Source: Hydractinia symbiolongicarpus
Lineage: Eukaryota > Cnidaria > Hydrozoa > Anthoathecata > Hydractiniidae
Assembly (NCBI RefSeq): GCF_029227915.1
Contig: NC_079884.1
Location: forward strand, 27,468,001-27,532,000
Reading direction: 5' to 3'
Length of the DNA: 64,000 nucleotides
In this document: positions 50,101 through 62,993 of the stretch, piece after piece
Numbering within the stretch: position 1 is the stretch's first letter
How the letters are laid out: every line of letters begins with the position of its first letter
The notes under the pieces: model-generated
Told to the model about the DNA's origin: nothing
The model's input: only the letters and a program-made list of their open reading frames with translations
Database searches by the model: none
Translations under genes and position numbers: made by a program

Positions 50101-53100
50101 TAACTTTGAACTGTGACCTTATAAATGTGATAAGTGAGCCAACTGGACTCCAAGAAATAACATTCTTCCTAGTTTGACATGATTGTTGGAACTCAGCGAT
50201 TACACCGGGCGCTGTGGTAGCGCTTCATTTAAAAACTTAGATAAATAAGTCATTTTTTATTGTGGGACCAATCCTAGCCGTTACAGCGCGCTGAAGAAAT
50301 AGCGACAGTTTCAAAAATCACATTTCCTTGACTTTCTAACGGTGTCAGTACGTTTGAGTTACAACGATTGCGTCACATACTCGTACCAACATGTATTTAG
50401 TGACTTTTTTTCGATATTACTAAGTTGTATCGCTTTTAACAGTGAAACGATTGAATGTGGGACTTAATGGAACTGATTCTGGAACTTGACCTTATAAATG
50501 TGACAAATGAGCCAATTGGACTCGAAGGAATAACATTCTTCTTAATATGACATGATTGCTGGAATTCAGCGATTACACTAGGCTCTGTGGTGTCGCTTTA
50601 TTTAAAAATTTAGATAAATAAGTCAATTTTTACTCAGGGACCAATCGTAGCCGGTAAGACGCGCTGAAGAAGTAGAGACAGTTTCAAAAATTACACTTCA
50701 ATGACTTTCTACCAGCATCAGTCTGTTTGAGTGACAACGGTTACGTCACAAACTCGTACCAACATTTACCTAGCGATATTTTTCTGATACTACTAGGTTG
50801 CATTGCTGTTAACAGTGAAACGATTGACTGTGGGACTTAATTGAACTGATTTTTGACCTTGCTCTGATAAATGTGATAAATGAGACAATTGAACTCCAAG
50901 AAATAACATTCTTCTTAATTCGACATGATTGTCGGAACTTAGCGATTACACTGGACCCTGTGGTAGCGCTCCAATTAAAAATTTAGATAAATAAGTCATT
51001 TTTACTGGGGGACAAATCCTAGCCGTTAGTGCGCGCTGAAGAAGTAGAGACAGTTTCAAAAACTCCATTTCATTGACTTTCTGACGGTGTCAATCCGTTT
51101 CAGTTACAATGGTTCCGTCACATATTCGTACCAGAATGTTCTTAACGATATTTTTCCGATATTACTAGGTTGCATTGCTTTTAACAGTGAAACGATTGAC
51201 TGTGGGACGTAATTGAACTGCTTTTTGACTTTGATACGATAAATGTAATAAGTCAGACAATTGGACTACAAGGGGTAACATTCTTCTTAACTCGACATGA
51301 TTGTCGGAACTCAGCGATTACACTGGGTGCTGTGGTAGCGCTTCATTTAAAAATTTAGATAAATAAGTCATTTTTTACTGTGGGACCAATCCTAGCCGTT
51401 ACCGCGCGCTGAGGAAATAGCAACAGTTTAATATATCACATTTCCTTGATTTTCTAACGGTGTCAGTACGTTTGAGTTACAACGATTTCGTCACATACTC
51501 GTACCAACATGTATTTAGTGATTTTCTTCCGATATTACTTAGTTGTATCGCTTTTAACAGTGAAAAGATTGAATGTGGGAATTAATTAAACTGATTCTGG
51601 ACTGTGACCTTATAAATGTGATAAATCAGCCAATTGGACTCCAAGGAATAACATTCTTCTTAATATGATATGATTGCTGGAATTCAGCGATTACACTAGG
51701 CTCTGTGGTAGCGCTTTATTTAAAAATTTAGATAAATAATTCAATTTTTACTGTGGGACCCATCGTAGCCGTTAGAACACGCTGAAGAAGTAGAGACAGT
51801 TTCAAAAATTACACTTCAATGACTTTCTACCAGCATCAGTCTGTTTGAGTGACAACGGTTCCGTCACAAACTCGTACCAACATTTACCTAGCGATATTTT
51901 TCTGATACTACTAGGTTGCATTGCTGTTAACAGTGAAACGATTGACTGTGGGACTTAATTGAACTGATTTTTGACCTTGATGTGATAAATGTGATAAATG
52001 AGACAATTGAACTCCAAGAAATAACATTCTTCTTAATTGGACATGATTGTCGGAACTTAGCGATTACACTGGACCCTGTAGTAGCGCTCCAATTAAAAAT
52101 TTAGATAAATAAGTCATTTTTACTGGGGGACAAATCCTAGCCGTTAGTGCGCGCTGAAGAAGTAGAGACAGTTTCAAAAACTCCATTTCATTGACTTTCT
52201 GACGGTGTCAATCCGTTTCAGTTACAATGGTTCCGTCACATATTCGTACCAGAATGTTCTTAACGATATTTTTCCGATATTACTAGGTTGCATTGCTTTT
52301 AACAGTGAAACGATTGACTGTGGGACTTAATTGAACTGCTTTTTGACTTTGATACCATAAATGTAATAAGTCAGACAATTGGACTACAAGGGGTAACATT
52401 CTTCTTAACTCGACATGATTGTCGGAACTCAGCGATTACACTGGGTGCTGTGGTAGCGCTTCATTTAAAAATTTAGATAAATAAGTCATTTTTTACTGTG
52501 GGACCAATCCTAGCCGTTACCGCGCGCTGAGGAAATAGCGACAGTTTAATATATCACATTTCCTTGATTTTCTAACGGTGTCAGTACGTTTGAGTTACAA
52601 CGATTGCGTCACATACTCGTACCAACATGTATTTAGTGATTTTCTTCCGATATTACTTAGTTGTATCGCTTTTAACAGTGAAAAGATTGAATGTGGGAAT
52701 TAATTGAACTGATTCTGGACTGTGACCTTATAAATGTGATAAATCAGCCAATTGGACTCCAAGGAATAACATTGTTCTTAATATGATATGATTGCTGGAA
52801 TTCAGCGATTACACTAGTCTCTGTGGTAGCGCTTTATTTAAAAATTTAGATAAATAATTCAATTTTTACTGTGGAACCCATCGTAGCCGTTAGAACGCGC
52901 TGAAGAAGTAGAGACAGTTTCAAAAATTACACTTCAATGACTTTCTAACAGCATCAGTCTGTTTGAGTGACAACGGTTCCGTCACAAACTCGTACCAACA
53001 TTTACCTAGCGATACTTTTCTGATATTACTAGGTTGCATTGCTTTTAACAGTGAAACGATTGACTGTGGGACTTAATTGAACTGATTCTGGACTGTGACC

Positions 53101-54660
53101 TTATAAATGTGAAAAATCAGCCATATGGACTCCAAGGAATAACATTCTTCTTAATATGATATGATTGCTGTAATTCAGCGATTACACTAGGCTCTGTGGT
53201 AGCGCTTCATTTAAAAATTTAGATAAAAAAGTCATTTTTACTGTGGGACAAATCCTAGCCGTTATCGCGCGCTGAAGAAATAGAGATAGTTGCAAAAACT
53301 CCATTTAATTGACTTTCTAACGGTATTAGTCCGTTTCATTTACAACGGTTCCTTCACATATTCGTAACATCATGTACTTAACGACATTTTTCCGATATTA
53401 CCAGGTTGCGTCGTTTTTAACAGTAAAACGATTGACTGTGAGACTTAATTGAACTGATTTTTGACTTTGATCTGATAGATGTGATAAATGAGACAGTTGG
53501 AATCCAAGAAATACTATTCTTGTAAACTCGACATGAGTGTCGGAACTCAGCAATTACACTGGACCCTGTGGTAACTCTTTATTTAAAAATTTAGATAAAT
53601 AAGTCATTTTTTACTGTGGGACCAATCCTGGCCGTTACCGCGCGCTGAAGAAATAGCGACAGTTTCAAAAATCACATTTCCTTGACTTTCTAACGGTGTC
53701 AGTACGTTTGAGTTACAACGATTGCGTCACATACTCGTACCAACATGTATTTAGTGACTTTTTTCCGATATTGCTAAGTTGTATCGCTTTTAACAGTGAA
53801 ATGATTGACTGTGGGACTTAATTGATCTAACTTTGAACTGTGACCTTATAAATGTGATAAGTGAGCCAACTGGACTCCAAGAAATAACATTCTTCCTAGT
53901 TTGACATGATTGTTGGAACTCAGCGATTACACCGGGCGCTGTGGTAGCGCTTCATTTAAAAACTTAGATAAATAAGTCATTTTTTATTGTGGGACCAATC
54001 CTAGCCGTTACAGCGCGCTGAAGAAATAGCGACAGTTTCAAAAATCACATTTCCTTGACTTTCTAACGGTGTCAGTACGTTTGAGTTACAACGATTGCGT
54101 CACATACTCGTACCAACATGTATTTAGTGACTTTTTTTCGATATTACTAAGTTGTATCGCTTTTAACAGTGAAACGATTGAATGTGGGACTTAATTGAAC
54201 TGATTCTGGACTGTGACCTTATAAATGTGATAAATCAGCCAATTGGACTCCAAGGAATAACATTGTTCTTAATATGATATGATTGCTGGAATTCAGCGAT
54301 TACACTAGGCTCTGTGGTAGCGCTTTATTTAAAAATTTAGATAAATAATTCAATTTTTACTGTGGGACCCATCGTAGCCGTTAGATCGCGCTGAAGAAGT
54401 AGAGACAGTTTCAAAAATTACACTTCAATGACTTTCTAACAGCATTAGTCTGTTTGAGTGACAACGGTTCCGTCACAAACTCGTACCAACATTTACCTAG
54501 CGATACTTTTCTGATATTACTAGGTTGCATTGCTTTTAACAGTGAAACGATTGACTGTGGAACTTAACATAAATGATTTTGAACTTTGTCTTTATGAATG
54601 TGATAAATGAGCCAATTGGACTCGAAGGAATAACATTCTTCTTAACTCGACATGTTTGTA
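47180..54660 (+). repeat. HOR copies at 5-, 11- and 3-monomer spacing
   Basis: AGAGATAGTTGCAAAAACTCC occurs at about 47331, 49188 and 53282 (spacings about 1857 and 4094 bp). Within this interval CTGATACTACTAGG at about 50784 and 51902 marks a three-monomer (1118-bp) pair. Confidence 0.72.
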
Positions 54661-57600
54661 GGAACTCAGCGATTACACTGGACCTTGTGGTAGCGCTTCA
54701 ATTAAAAATTTAGATAAATAAGTCATTTTTACTGTGGGACATATCCTAGCCGTTAGTGCGCGCTGAAGAAATAGAGACAGTTTCAAAAACTCCATTTCAT
54801 TGACTTTCTAATCTGTCTGTTTGAGTGACAACGGTCCCGTCACATACTCGTACCAACATTTACTTAGCGATATTTTTCTGATATTACTAGGTTGCATTGC
54901 TTTTAACAGTGAAACGATTGACTGTGGGACTTAATTGATCTAACTTTGAACTGTGACCTTATAAATGTGGTAAGTGAGCCAACTGGACTCCAAGAAATAA
55001 CATTCTTCTTAATTTGACATGATTGTTGGAACTCAGCGATTACACTGGACCCTGTGGTAGCGCTTCAATTAAAAATTTAGATAAATAAGTCCATTTTACT
55101 GTGGGACATATCCCAGCCGTTAGTGCGCGCTGAAGAAATAGAGACAGTTTCAAAAACTCCATTTCATTGACTTTCTAATCTGTCTGTTTGAGTGACAACG
55201 GTCCCGTCACATACTCGTACCAACATTTACTTAGCGATATTTTTCTGATATTACTAGGTTGCATTGCTTTTAACAGTGAAACGATTGACTGTGGGACTTA
55301 GTTGATCTAACTTTGAACTGTGACCTTATAAATGTGGTAAGTGAGCCAACTGGACTCCAAGAAATAACATTCTTCTTAATTTGACATGATTGTTGGAACT
55401 CAGCGATTACACTGGGCGTTGTGGTAGCGATTCATTTAAAAATTTAGATAAATAAGTCTTTCCTTAGTGTGGGACCAATCCTGGCCGTTAGCACGCGCCG
55501 AAAAAATAGAGACATTCTCAAAAACTACATTTCATTGATTTCTTGGCGGTAACAATCCGTTTGAGTTACAAGGGTTGCGTCACATATTCGTACCAACATG
55601 TATTTAGTGACATTTTTCCGATATTACTAAGTTATATCGCTTTTAACAGTGAAATGATTGACTGTGGGACTTAATTGATCTAACGTTGAACTGTGACCTT
55701 ATAAATGTGATAAGTGAGCCAATTGGACTCGAAGGAATAACATTCTTCTTAATTTGACATGATTGTTGGAACTCAGCGATTACACTGGGCGCTGTGGTAG
55801 CGCTTCATTTAAAAACTTAGATAAATAAGTCATTTTTACTGTGGGACCAATCCTAGCCGTTACCGTGCGCTGAAGAAATAGCGACAGTTTCAAAAATCAC
55901 ATTTCCTTGTCTTTCTAACGGTGTCAGTACGTTTGAGTTACAACGATTGCGTCACATACTCATACCAACATGTATTTAGTGACTTTTTTCCGATATTACT
56001 AAGTTGTATCGCTTTTAACAGTGAAATGATTGACTGTGGGACTTAATTGATCTAACTTTGAACTGTGACCTTATAAATGTGATAAGTGAGCCAACTGGAC
56101 TCCAAGAAGTAACATTCTTCTTAATTTGACATGATTGTTGGAACACAGCGATTACACTTGGCGCTGTGGTAGCGCTTCATTTAAAAACTTAGATAAATAA
56201 GTCATTTTTTATTGTGGGACCAATCCTAGCCGTTACCGCGCGCTGAAGAAATAGCGACAGTTTCAAAAATCACATTTCCTTGACTTTCTAACGGTGTCAG
56301 TACGTTTGAGTTACAACGATTGCGTCACATACTCGTACCAACATGTATTTAGTGACTTTTTTCCGATATTACTAAGTTGTATCGCTTTTAACAGTGAAAC
56401 GATTGAATGTGGGACTTAATTGAACTGATTCTGGAACTTGACCTTATAAATAATGAGCCAATTGGACTCGAAGGAATAACATTCTTCTTAATTTGACATG
56501 ATTGTTGGAACTCAGCGATTACACTGGACCCTGTGGTAGCGCTCCAATTAAAAATTTAGATAAATAAGTCATTTTTACTGTGGGACATATCCTAGCCGTT
56601 AGTGCACGCTGAAGAAATAGAGACAGTTTCAAAAACTCCATTTCATTGACTTTCTAATCTGTCTGTTTGAGTGACAACGGTCCCGTCACATACTCGTACC
56701 AACATTTACTTAGCGATATTTTTCTGATATTACTAGGTTGCATTGCTTTTAACAGTGAAACGATTGACTGTGGGACTTAATTGATCTAACTTTGAACTGT
56801 GACCTTATAAATGTGGTAAGTGAGCCAACTGGACTCCAAGAAATAACATTCTTCTTAATTTGACATGATTGTTGGAACTCAGCGATTACACTGGACCCTG
56901 TGGTAGCGCTTCAATTAAAAATTTAGATAAATAAGTCATTTTTACTGTGGGACATATCCCAGCCGTTAGTGCGCGTTGAAGAAATAGAGACAGTTTCAAG
57001 AACTCCATTTCATTGACTTTCTAATCTGTCTGTTTGAGTGACAACGGTCCCGTCACATACTCGTACCAACATTTACTTAGCGATATTTTTCTGATATTAC
57101 TAGGTTGCATTGCTTTTAACAGTGAAACGATTGACTGTGGGACTTAGTTGATCTAACTTTGAACTGTGACCTTATAAATGTGGTAAGTGAGCCAACTGGA
57201 CTCCAAGAAATAACATTCTTCTTAATTTGACATGATTGTTGGAACTCAGCGATTACACTGGGCGTTGTGGTAGCGCTTCATTTAAAAATTTAGATAAATA
57301 AGTCTTTCCTTAGTGTGGGACCAATCCTGGCCGTTAGCACGCGCCGAAAAACTAGAGACATTCTCAAAAACTACATTTCATTGATTTCTTGGCGGTAACA
57401 ATCCGTTTGAGTTACAAGGGTTGCGTCACATATTCGTACCAACATGTATTTAGTGACATTTTTCCGATATTACTAAGTTATATCGCTTTTAACAGTGAAA
57501 TGATTGACTGTGGGACTTAATTGATCTAACGTTGAACTGTGACCTTATAAATGTGATAAGTGAGCCAATTGGAATCCAAGAAATAACATTCTTCTTAATT

Positions 57601-60600
57601 TGACATGATTGTTGGAACTCAGCAATTACACTGGGCGCTGTGGTAGCGCTTCATTTAAAAACTTAGATAAATAAGTCATTTTTACTGTGGGACCAATCCT
57701 AGCCGTTACCGCGCGCTGAAGAAATAGCGACAGTTTCAAAAATCACATTTCCTTGTCTTTCTAACGGTGTCAGTACGTTTGAGTTACAACGATTGCGTCA
57801 CATACTCATACCAACATGTATTTAGTGACTTTTTTCCGATATTACTAAGTTGTATCGCTTTTAACAGTGAAACGATTGAATGTGGGACTTAATTGAACTG
57901 ATTCTGGAACTTGACCTTATAAATAATGAGCCAATTGGACTCGAAGGAATAACATTCTTCTTAATTTGACATGATTGTTGGAACTCAGCGATTACACTGG
58001 GCGCTGTGGTAGCGCTTCATTTAAAAACTTAGATAAATAAGTCATTTTTACTGTGGGACCAATCCTAGCCGTTACTGCGAGCTGAAGAAATAGCGACAGT
58101 TTCAAAAATCACATTTCCTTGTCTTTCTAACGGTGTCAGTACGTTTGAGTTACAACGATTGCGTCACATACTCATACCAACATGTATTTAGTGACTTTTT
58201 TCCGATATTACTAAGTTGTATCGCTTTTAACAGTGAAATGATTGACTGTGGGACTTAATTGATCTAACTTTGAACTGTGACCTTATAAATGTGATAAGTG
58301 AGCCAACTGGACTCCAAGAAGTAACATTCTTCTTAATTTGACATGATTGTTGGAACACAGCGATTACACTGGGCGCTGTGGTAGCGCTTCATTTAAAAAC
58401 TTAGATAAATAAGTCATTTTTTATTGTGGGACCAATCCTAGCCGTTACCGCGCGCTGAAGAAATAGCGACAGTTTCAAAAATCACATTTCATTGACTTTC
58501 TGACGGTGTCAATCCGTTTCAGTTACAATGGTTCCGTCACATATTCGTACCAGAATGTTCTTAACAATATTTTTCCGATATTACCAGGTTGCATCGCTTT
58601 TAACAGTAAAACGATTGACTGTGGGACTTAATTGAACTGCTTTTTGACTTTGATCTGATAAATGTGATAAATGAGATAATTGGAATCCAAGAAATAACAT
58701 TCTTCTTAACTCGACATGTTTGTCGGAACTCAGCGATTACACTGGACCCTGTGGTAGCGCTTCAATTAAAAGTTTAGATAAATAAGTCATTTTTTACTGT
58801 GGGACCAATCCTAGCCGTTACCGCGCGCTGAAGAAATAGCGACAGTTTCAAAAACCAAATTTCCTTGACTTTCTAACGGTGTCAGTCCGTTTGAGTTACA
58901 ACGGTTGGGTCACATATTCGTACCAACATGTATTTAGCGATATTTTTCTGATATTACTGGGTTGCATCGCCTTTAACAGTGAAACGATTGACTAAGGGAC
59001 TCAATTGAACTGATTTTTTGACTTTAATCTGATAAATGTGATAAATGAGACAATTGGAATCCAAGAAATAACATTCTTCTTAACTCGACATGATTGTCGG
59101 AAGTCAGCGATTACACTGGACCCTGTGGTAGCGCTCCAATTAAAAATTTAGATAAATAAGTCATTTTTACTGGGGGACAAATCCTAGCCGTTAGTGCGCG
59201 CTGAAGAAATAGAGACAGTTTAAAAAATTACACTTCAATGACTTTCTACCAGTATCAGTCTGTTTGAGTGACAACGGTTCCGTCACATACTCGTACCAAC
59301 ACTTACTTAGCGATACTTTTCTGATATTACTAGGTTGCATTGCTTTTAACAGTGAAACGATTGACTGTGGGACTTAATTGAACTGATTTTTGACCTTGAT
59401 CTGATAAATGTGATAAATGAGACAATTGAACTCCAAGAAATAACATTCTTCTTAATTTGACATGATTGTTGGAGCTCAGCGATTACACTGGGCGCTGTGG
59501 CAGCGCTTTATTTAAAAATTTAGATAAAAAAGGCACTTTTGTACTGTGGGACAAATCCTAGCCATTGGCGCGCGCTAAAGAAGTAGAGACAGTTTCAAAA
59601 ACTCCATTTCATTGACTTTCTCACGGTGTCAATTCGTTTCAGTTACAATGGTTCCGTCACATATTCGGACCAGAATGTTCTTAACAATATTTTTCCGATA
59701 TTACCAGGTTGTATCGCTTTTAACAGTAAAACGATTGACTGTGGGACTTAATTGAACTGCTTTTTGACTTTGATCTGATAAATGTGATAAATGAGATAAT
59801 TGGAATCCAAGAAATAACATTCTTCTTAACTCGACATGTTTGTCGGAACTCAGCGATTACACTGGACCCTGTGGTAGCGCTTCAATTAAAAGTTTAGATA
59901 AATAAGTCATTTTTTACTGTGGGACCAATCCTAGCCGTTACCGCGCGCTGAAGAAATAGCGACAGTTTCAAAAACCAAATTTCCTTGACTTTCTAACGGT
60001 GTCAGTCCGTTTGAGTTACAACGGTTGGGTCACATATTCGTACCAACATGTATTTAGCGATATTTTTTTGATATTACTGGGTTGCATCGCCTTTAACAGT
60101 GAAACGATTGACTAAGGGCCTCAATTGAACTGATTTTTTGACTTTAATCTGATAAATGTGATAAATGAGACAATTGGAATCCAAGAAATAACATTCTTCT
60201 TAACTCGACATGATTGTCGGAAGTCAGCGATTACACTTGACCCTGTGGTAGCGCTCCAATTAAAAATTTAGATAAATAAGTCATTTTTACTGGGGGACAA
60301 ATCCTAGCCGTTAGTGCGCGCTGAAGAAATAGAGACATTTTCCAAAACTCCATTTCATTGACTTTCTAACAGTATCAGTCTGTTTGAGTGACAACGGTTT
60401 CGTCACATACTCGTACCAACATTTACTTAGCGATACTTTTCTGATATTACTAGGTTGAATTGCTTTTAACAGTGAAACGATTGACTGTGGGACTTAATTG
60501 AACTGATTTTTGACTTTGATCTGATAAATGTGATATATGAGACAATTTAACTCCAAGAAAAAACATTCTTCTTAATTTGACATGATTGCTTAGACTCAGC

Positions 60601-60640
60601 AGTTACACTGGGCGCCGTGGCAGCGCTTTATTTGAAAATT
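54660..60640 (+). repeat. HOR copies near the right part of the array
   Basis: A block containing ATAAATGTGGTAAGTGAGCC and an 8-bp deletion (CTTTCTAATCTGTCTG) repeats at about 55.0-55.9 and 56.9-57.7 kb, about 1860 bp apart. Downstream, CACATATTCGTACCAGAATG at about 58.54 kb and its copy at 59.66 kb mark a three-monomer pair (about 1120 bp). Confidence 0.72.
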
Positions 60641-62360
60641 TAGATAAAAAAGGCACTTTTGTACTGTGGGACCAATTCTAGCCGTTATTGCGCGCTGAAG
60701 AAATAAAGTCAGTTTCAAAAATTCCATTGTATTTAGTGATTTTTTTCCGATATTACTAAGTTGTATCGCTTTTAACAGTGAAACGATTGAATGTGGGACT
60801 TAATTGAACTGATTCTGGACTGTGACCTTATAAATGTGATAAGTGAGCGAACTGGCCTTTAAGAAAAATCATTCTTCTTACTTTGACATGATTGTTGGAA
60901 CTCAGCGATTACACTAGGCGTTGGGGCAGCGCTTCATTTAAAAATTTAGATAAATAAGTCATTTTTCACTGTGGGACCAATCCTAGCCGTTACCGCGCGC
61001 TGAATAAATAGCCACAGTTTCAAAAAACACATTTCCTTGACTTTCTAACGGTGTCAGTCCGTTTGAGTTACAACGGTTGTGTCACATATTCGTACCAACA
61101 TATATTTAGCGATATTTTTCTGATATTACTGGGTTGCATCGCTAGGATTTGTCCCCTAGTAAAAATGACTTATTTATCATTTAAAAATGACTTATTTATA
61201 TTACTAGGTTGAATTGCTTTTAACAGTGAAATGATTGACTGTGGGACTTAATTGAACTGATTTTTGACTTTGATCTGATAAATGTGATAAATGAGACAAT
61301 TGGACTCCAAGAAATAAAATTCTTCTTAACTAGACATGATTGTCGGAGCTCAGCGATTACACTGGACCCTTTGGTAGCGCTTCAATTAAAAGTTTAGATA
61401 AATAAGTCATTTTTTACTGTGGGACCAATCCTAGCCGTTACCGCGCGCTGAAGAAGTAGCGACAGTTTCAAAAACCATATTTCCTTGACTTTCTAACGGT
61501 GTCAGTCCATTTGAGTTACAACGGTTGGATCACATATTCGTACCAACATATATTTAGCGATATTTTTCTGATATTACTGGGTTGCATCGCTTTTAACAGT
61601 GAAACGATTGACTAACGGACTCAATTAAACTGATTTTTTGACTTTAATCTGATAAATGTGATAAATGAGACAATTGGACTCCAAAAAATAACATTCTTTT
61701 TAACTCGACATAATTGTCGGAAATCAGCGATTACACTGGACCCTGTGGTAGCGCATAAATTAAAAATTTAGATAAATAAGTCACTTTTTACTGTGGGACC
61801 TATCGTAGCCGTTAGGACGCGCTGAAGAAATAGATACAGTTTCAAAAACTACACTTCAATGACTTTCTAACCATATCAGTCTGTTTGAGTAACAACGGCT
61901 CCGTCACATACTGGTACTAACATTTACCTAGCGATATTTTTCTGATATTACTATGTTGCATTGCTTTTAACAGTGAAACGATTGACTGTGGGACTTAATA
62001 TAACTGATTTTGTACTTTGACTTTATGAATGTGATATATGAGACAATTTAACTCCAAGAAATAACATTCTTCTTAATTTGACATGATTGCTTAGACTCAG
62101 CAGTTACACTGGGCGCCGTGGCAGCGCTTTATTTGAAAATTTAGATAAAAAAGGCACTTTTGTACTGTGGGACCAATCCTAGCCGTTATTGCGCGCTGAA
62201 GAAATAAAGTCAGTTTCAAAAATTCCATTGTATTTAGTGATTTTTTTCCGATATTACTAAGTTGTATCGCTTTTAACAGTGAAACGATTGAATGTGGGAC
62301 TAAATTGAACTGATTCTGGACTGTGACCTTATAAATGTGATATGTGAGCGAACTGCACTT
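60640..62360 (+). repeat. Paired monomers sharing an internal deletion
   Basis: At 60724 and 62224 (1500 bp apart) the monomer passes from TTCCATTG straight to TATTTAGTGA, losing roughly 85 bp that normally lie between. The shared breakpoint shows both derive from one deleted ancestor. Confidence 0.75.
61141..61199 (-). repeat. Small inverted satellite patch
   Basis: 61141-61177 is the reverse complement, with one mismatch, of the satellite stretch running from ATAAATAAGTCA through GGGGGACAAATCCTAGC. The last 17 bases, AAAAATGACTTATTTAT, then occur again at 61183-61199. Forward satellite resumes with ATTACTAGG, re-using bases just passed before the patch. This is the only minus-orientation satellite segment I found. 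Confidence 0.85.
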
Positions 62361-62830
62361 TAAGAAAAATCATTCTTCTTACTTTGACATGATTGTTGGA
62401 ACTCAGCGATTACACTGGGCGTTGGGGCAGCGCTTCATTTAAAAATTTAGATAAATAAGTCATTTTTTACTGTGAGACCAATCCTAGCCGTTACCGCGCG
62501 CCGAAGAAATAGCCACAGTTTCAAAAACCACATTTCCTTGACTTTCTAACAGTGTCAGTCCGTTTGAGTTACAACGGTTGGGTCACATATTCGTACCAAC
62601 ATGTATTTAGCGATATTTTTCTGATATTACTAGGTTGCATCGCTTTTAACAGTGAAACGATTGACTGTGGGACTCAATTGAACTGATTTTGGGCTGTGAC
62701 CTTATATATGTTATAAGTAAGACAATTGGACTCCAAGAAATAACATTCTTCTTAACTCGACATGATTATCGGAACTCAAAAATTACACTGGTCCCTGTGG
62801 TAGCGCTTCATTTAACAATTTAGATAAATA

Positions 62831-62990
62831 TGTAAACAGTTTTTTACGTGAATTATGTATTCAACGAAACATTGGCTTTATACAGCATAACAACATCACG
62901 TGTAATCATCTCAATGCCAGTTAGCTGCATTTAAACAAACAAGGGACAAAAAATCTAATTAAAAACCTCACCGCACATTTAGAAAAATAC
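62831..62990. other. Satellite/non-satellite junction and LINE 5' region
   Basis: Satellite stops inside ATTTAGATAAATA at about 62830 and unrelated sequence follows. From 62925 a short open stretch lies in the same frame as the downstream endonuclease and ends in TGA at 62991, so part of this DNA is probably the decayed start of the LINE. No target duplication can be tested because the other end lies outside the window. Confidence 0.5.
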
Positions 62991-62993
62991 TGA

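Larger units (their letters stand above)
11461..62830 (+). repeat. Main satellite array, ~138 monomers of ~373 bp
   Basis: Continuous head-to-tail satellite over 51.4 kb. Conserved landmarks recur once per monomer: CAGCGATTACACTGG, CTCCAAGAAATAACATTCTT, ATTTAGATAAATAAGTCA, GTTTGAGTTACAACGG and CGTACCAACATG. Several variant classes are interleaved and differ in blocks, for example GCATCGATTTTAACAGTAAAACG against TATATCGCTTTTAACAGTGAAATG, or CCATCATGCACTTAACG against CCAACATGTATTTAGCG. Many segments recur nearly unchanged at multi-monomer distances (higher-order repeats, listed separately). No convincing gene is present. ORFs of 60-96 codons at 14122, 17185, 20153, 25329(-), 28151(-), 30244(-), 41145 and 41638(-) are open frames of particular variants. 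The monomer equals roughly two nucleosomal lengths. A centromeric role is possible but unproven. Confidence 0.96.

Noticed and set aside
1-62830. CRISPR-like array
   Set aside because: The repeats are 373 bp, contiguous and without unique spacers; the transposons show a eukaryotic genome.
1-62830. Canonical mammalian CENP-B box
   Set aside because: No monomer variant I read contains the TTCG...CGGGA arrangement; TTCGTACC alone is not sufficient.
1-62830. tRNA- or Pol III-derived repeat
   Set aside because: I found no B-box like GGTTCGANTCC, no cloverleaf potential and no A-rich or T-run terminator in a consistent position.
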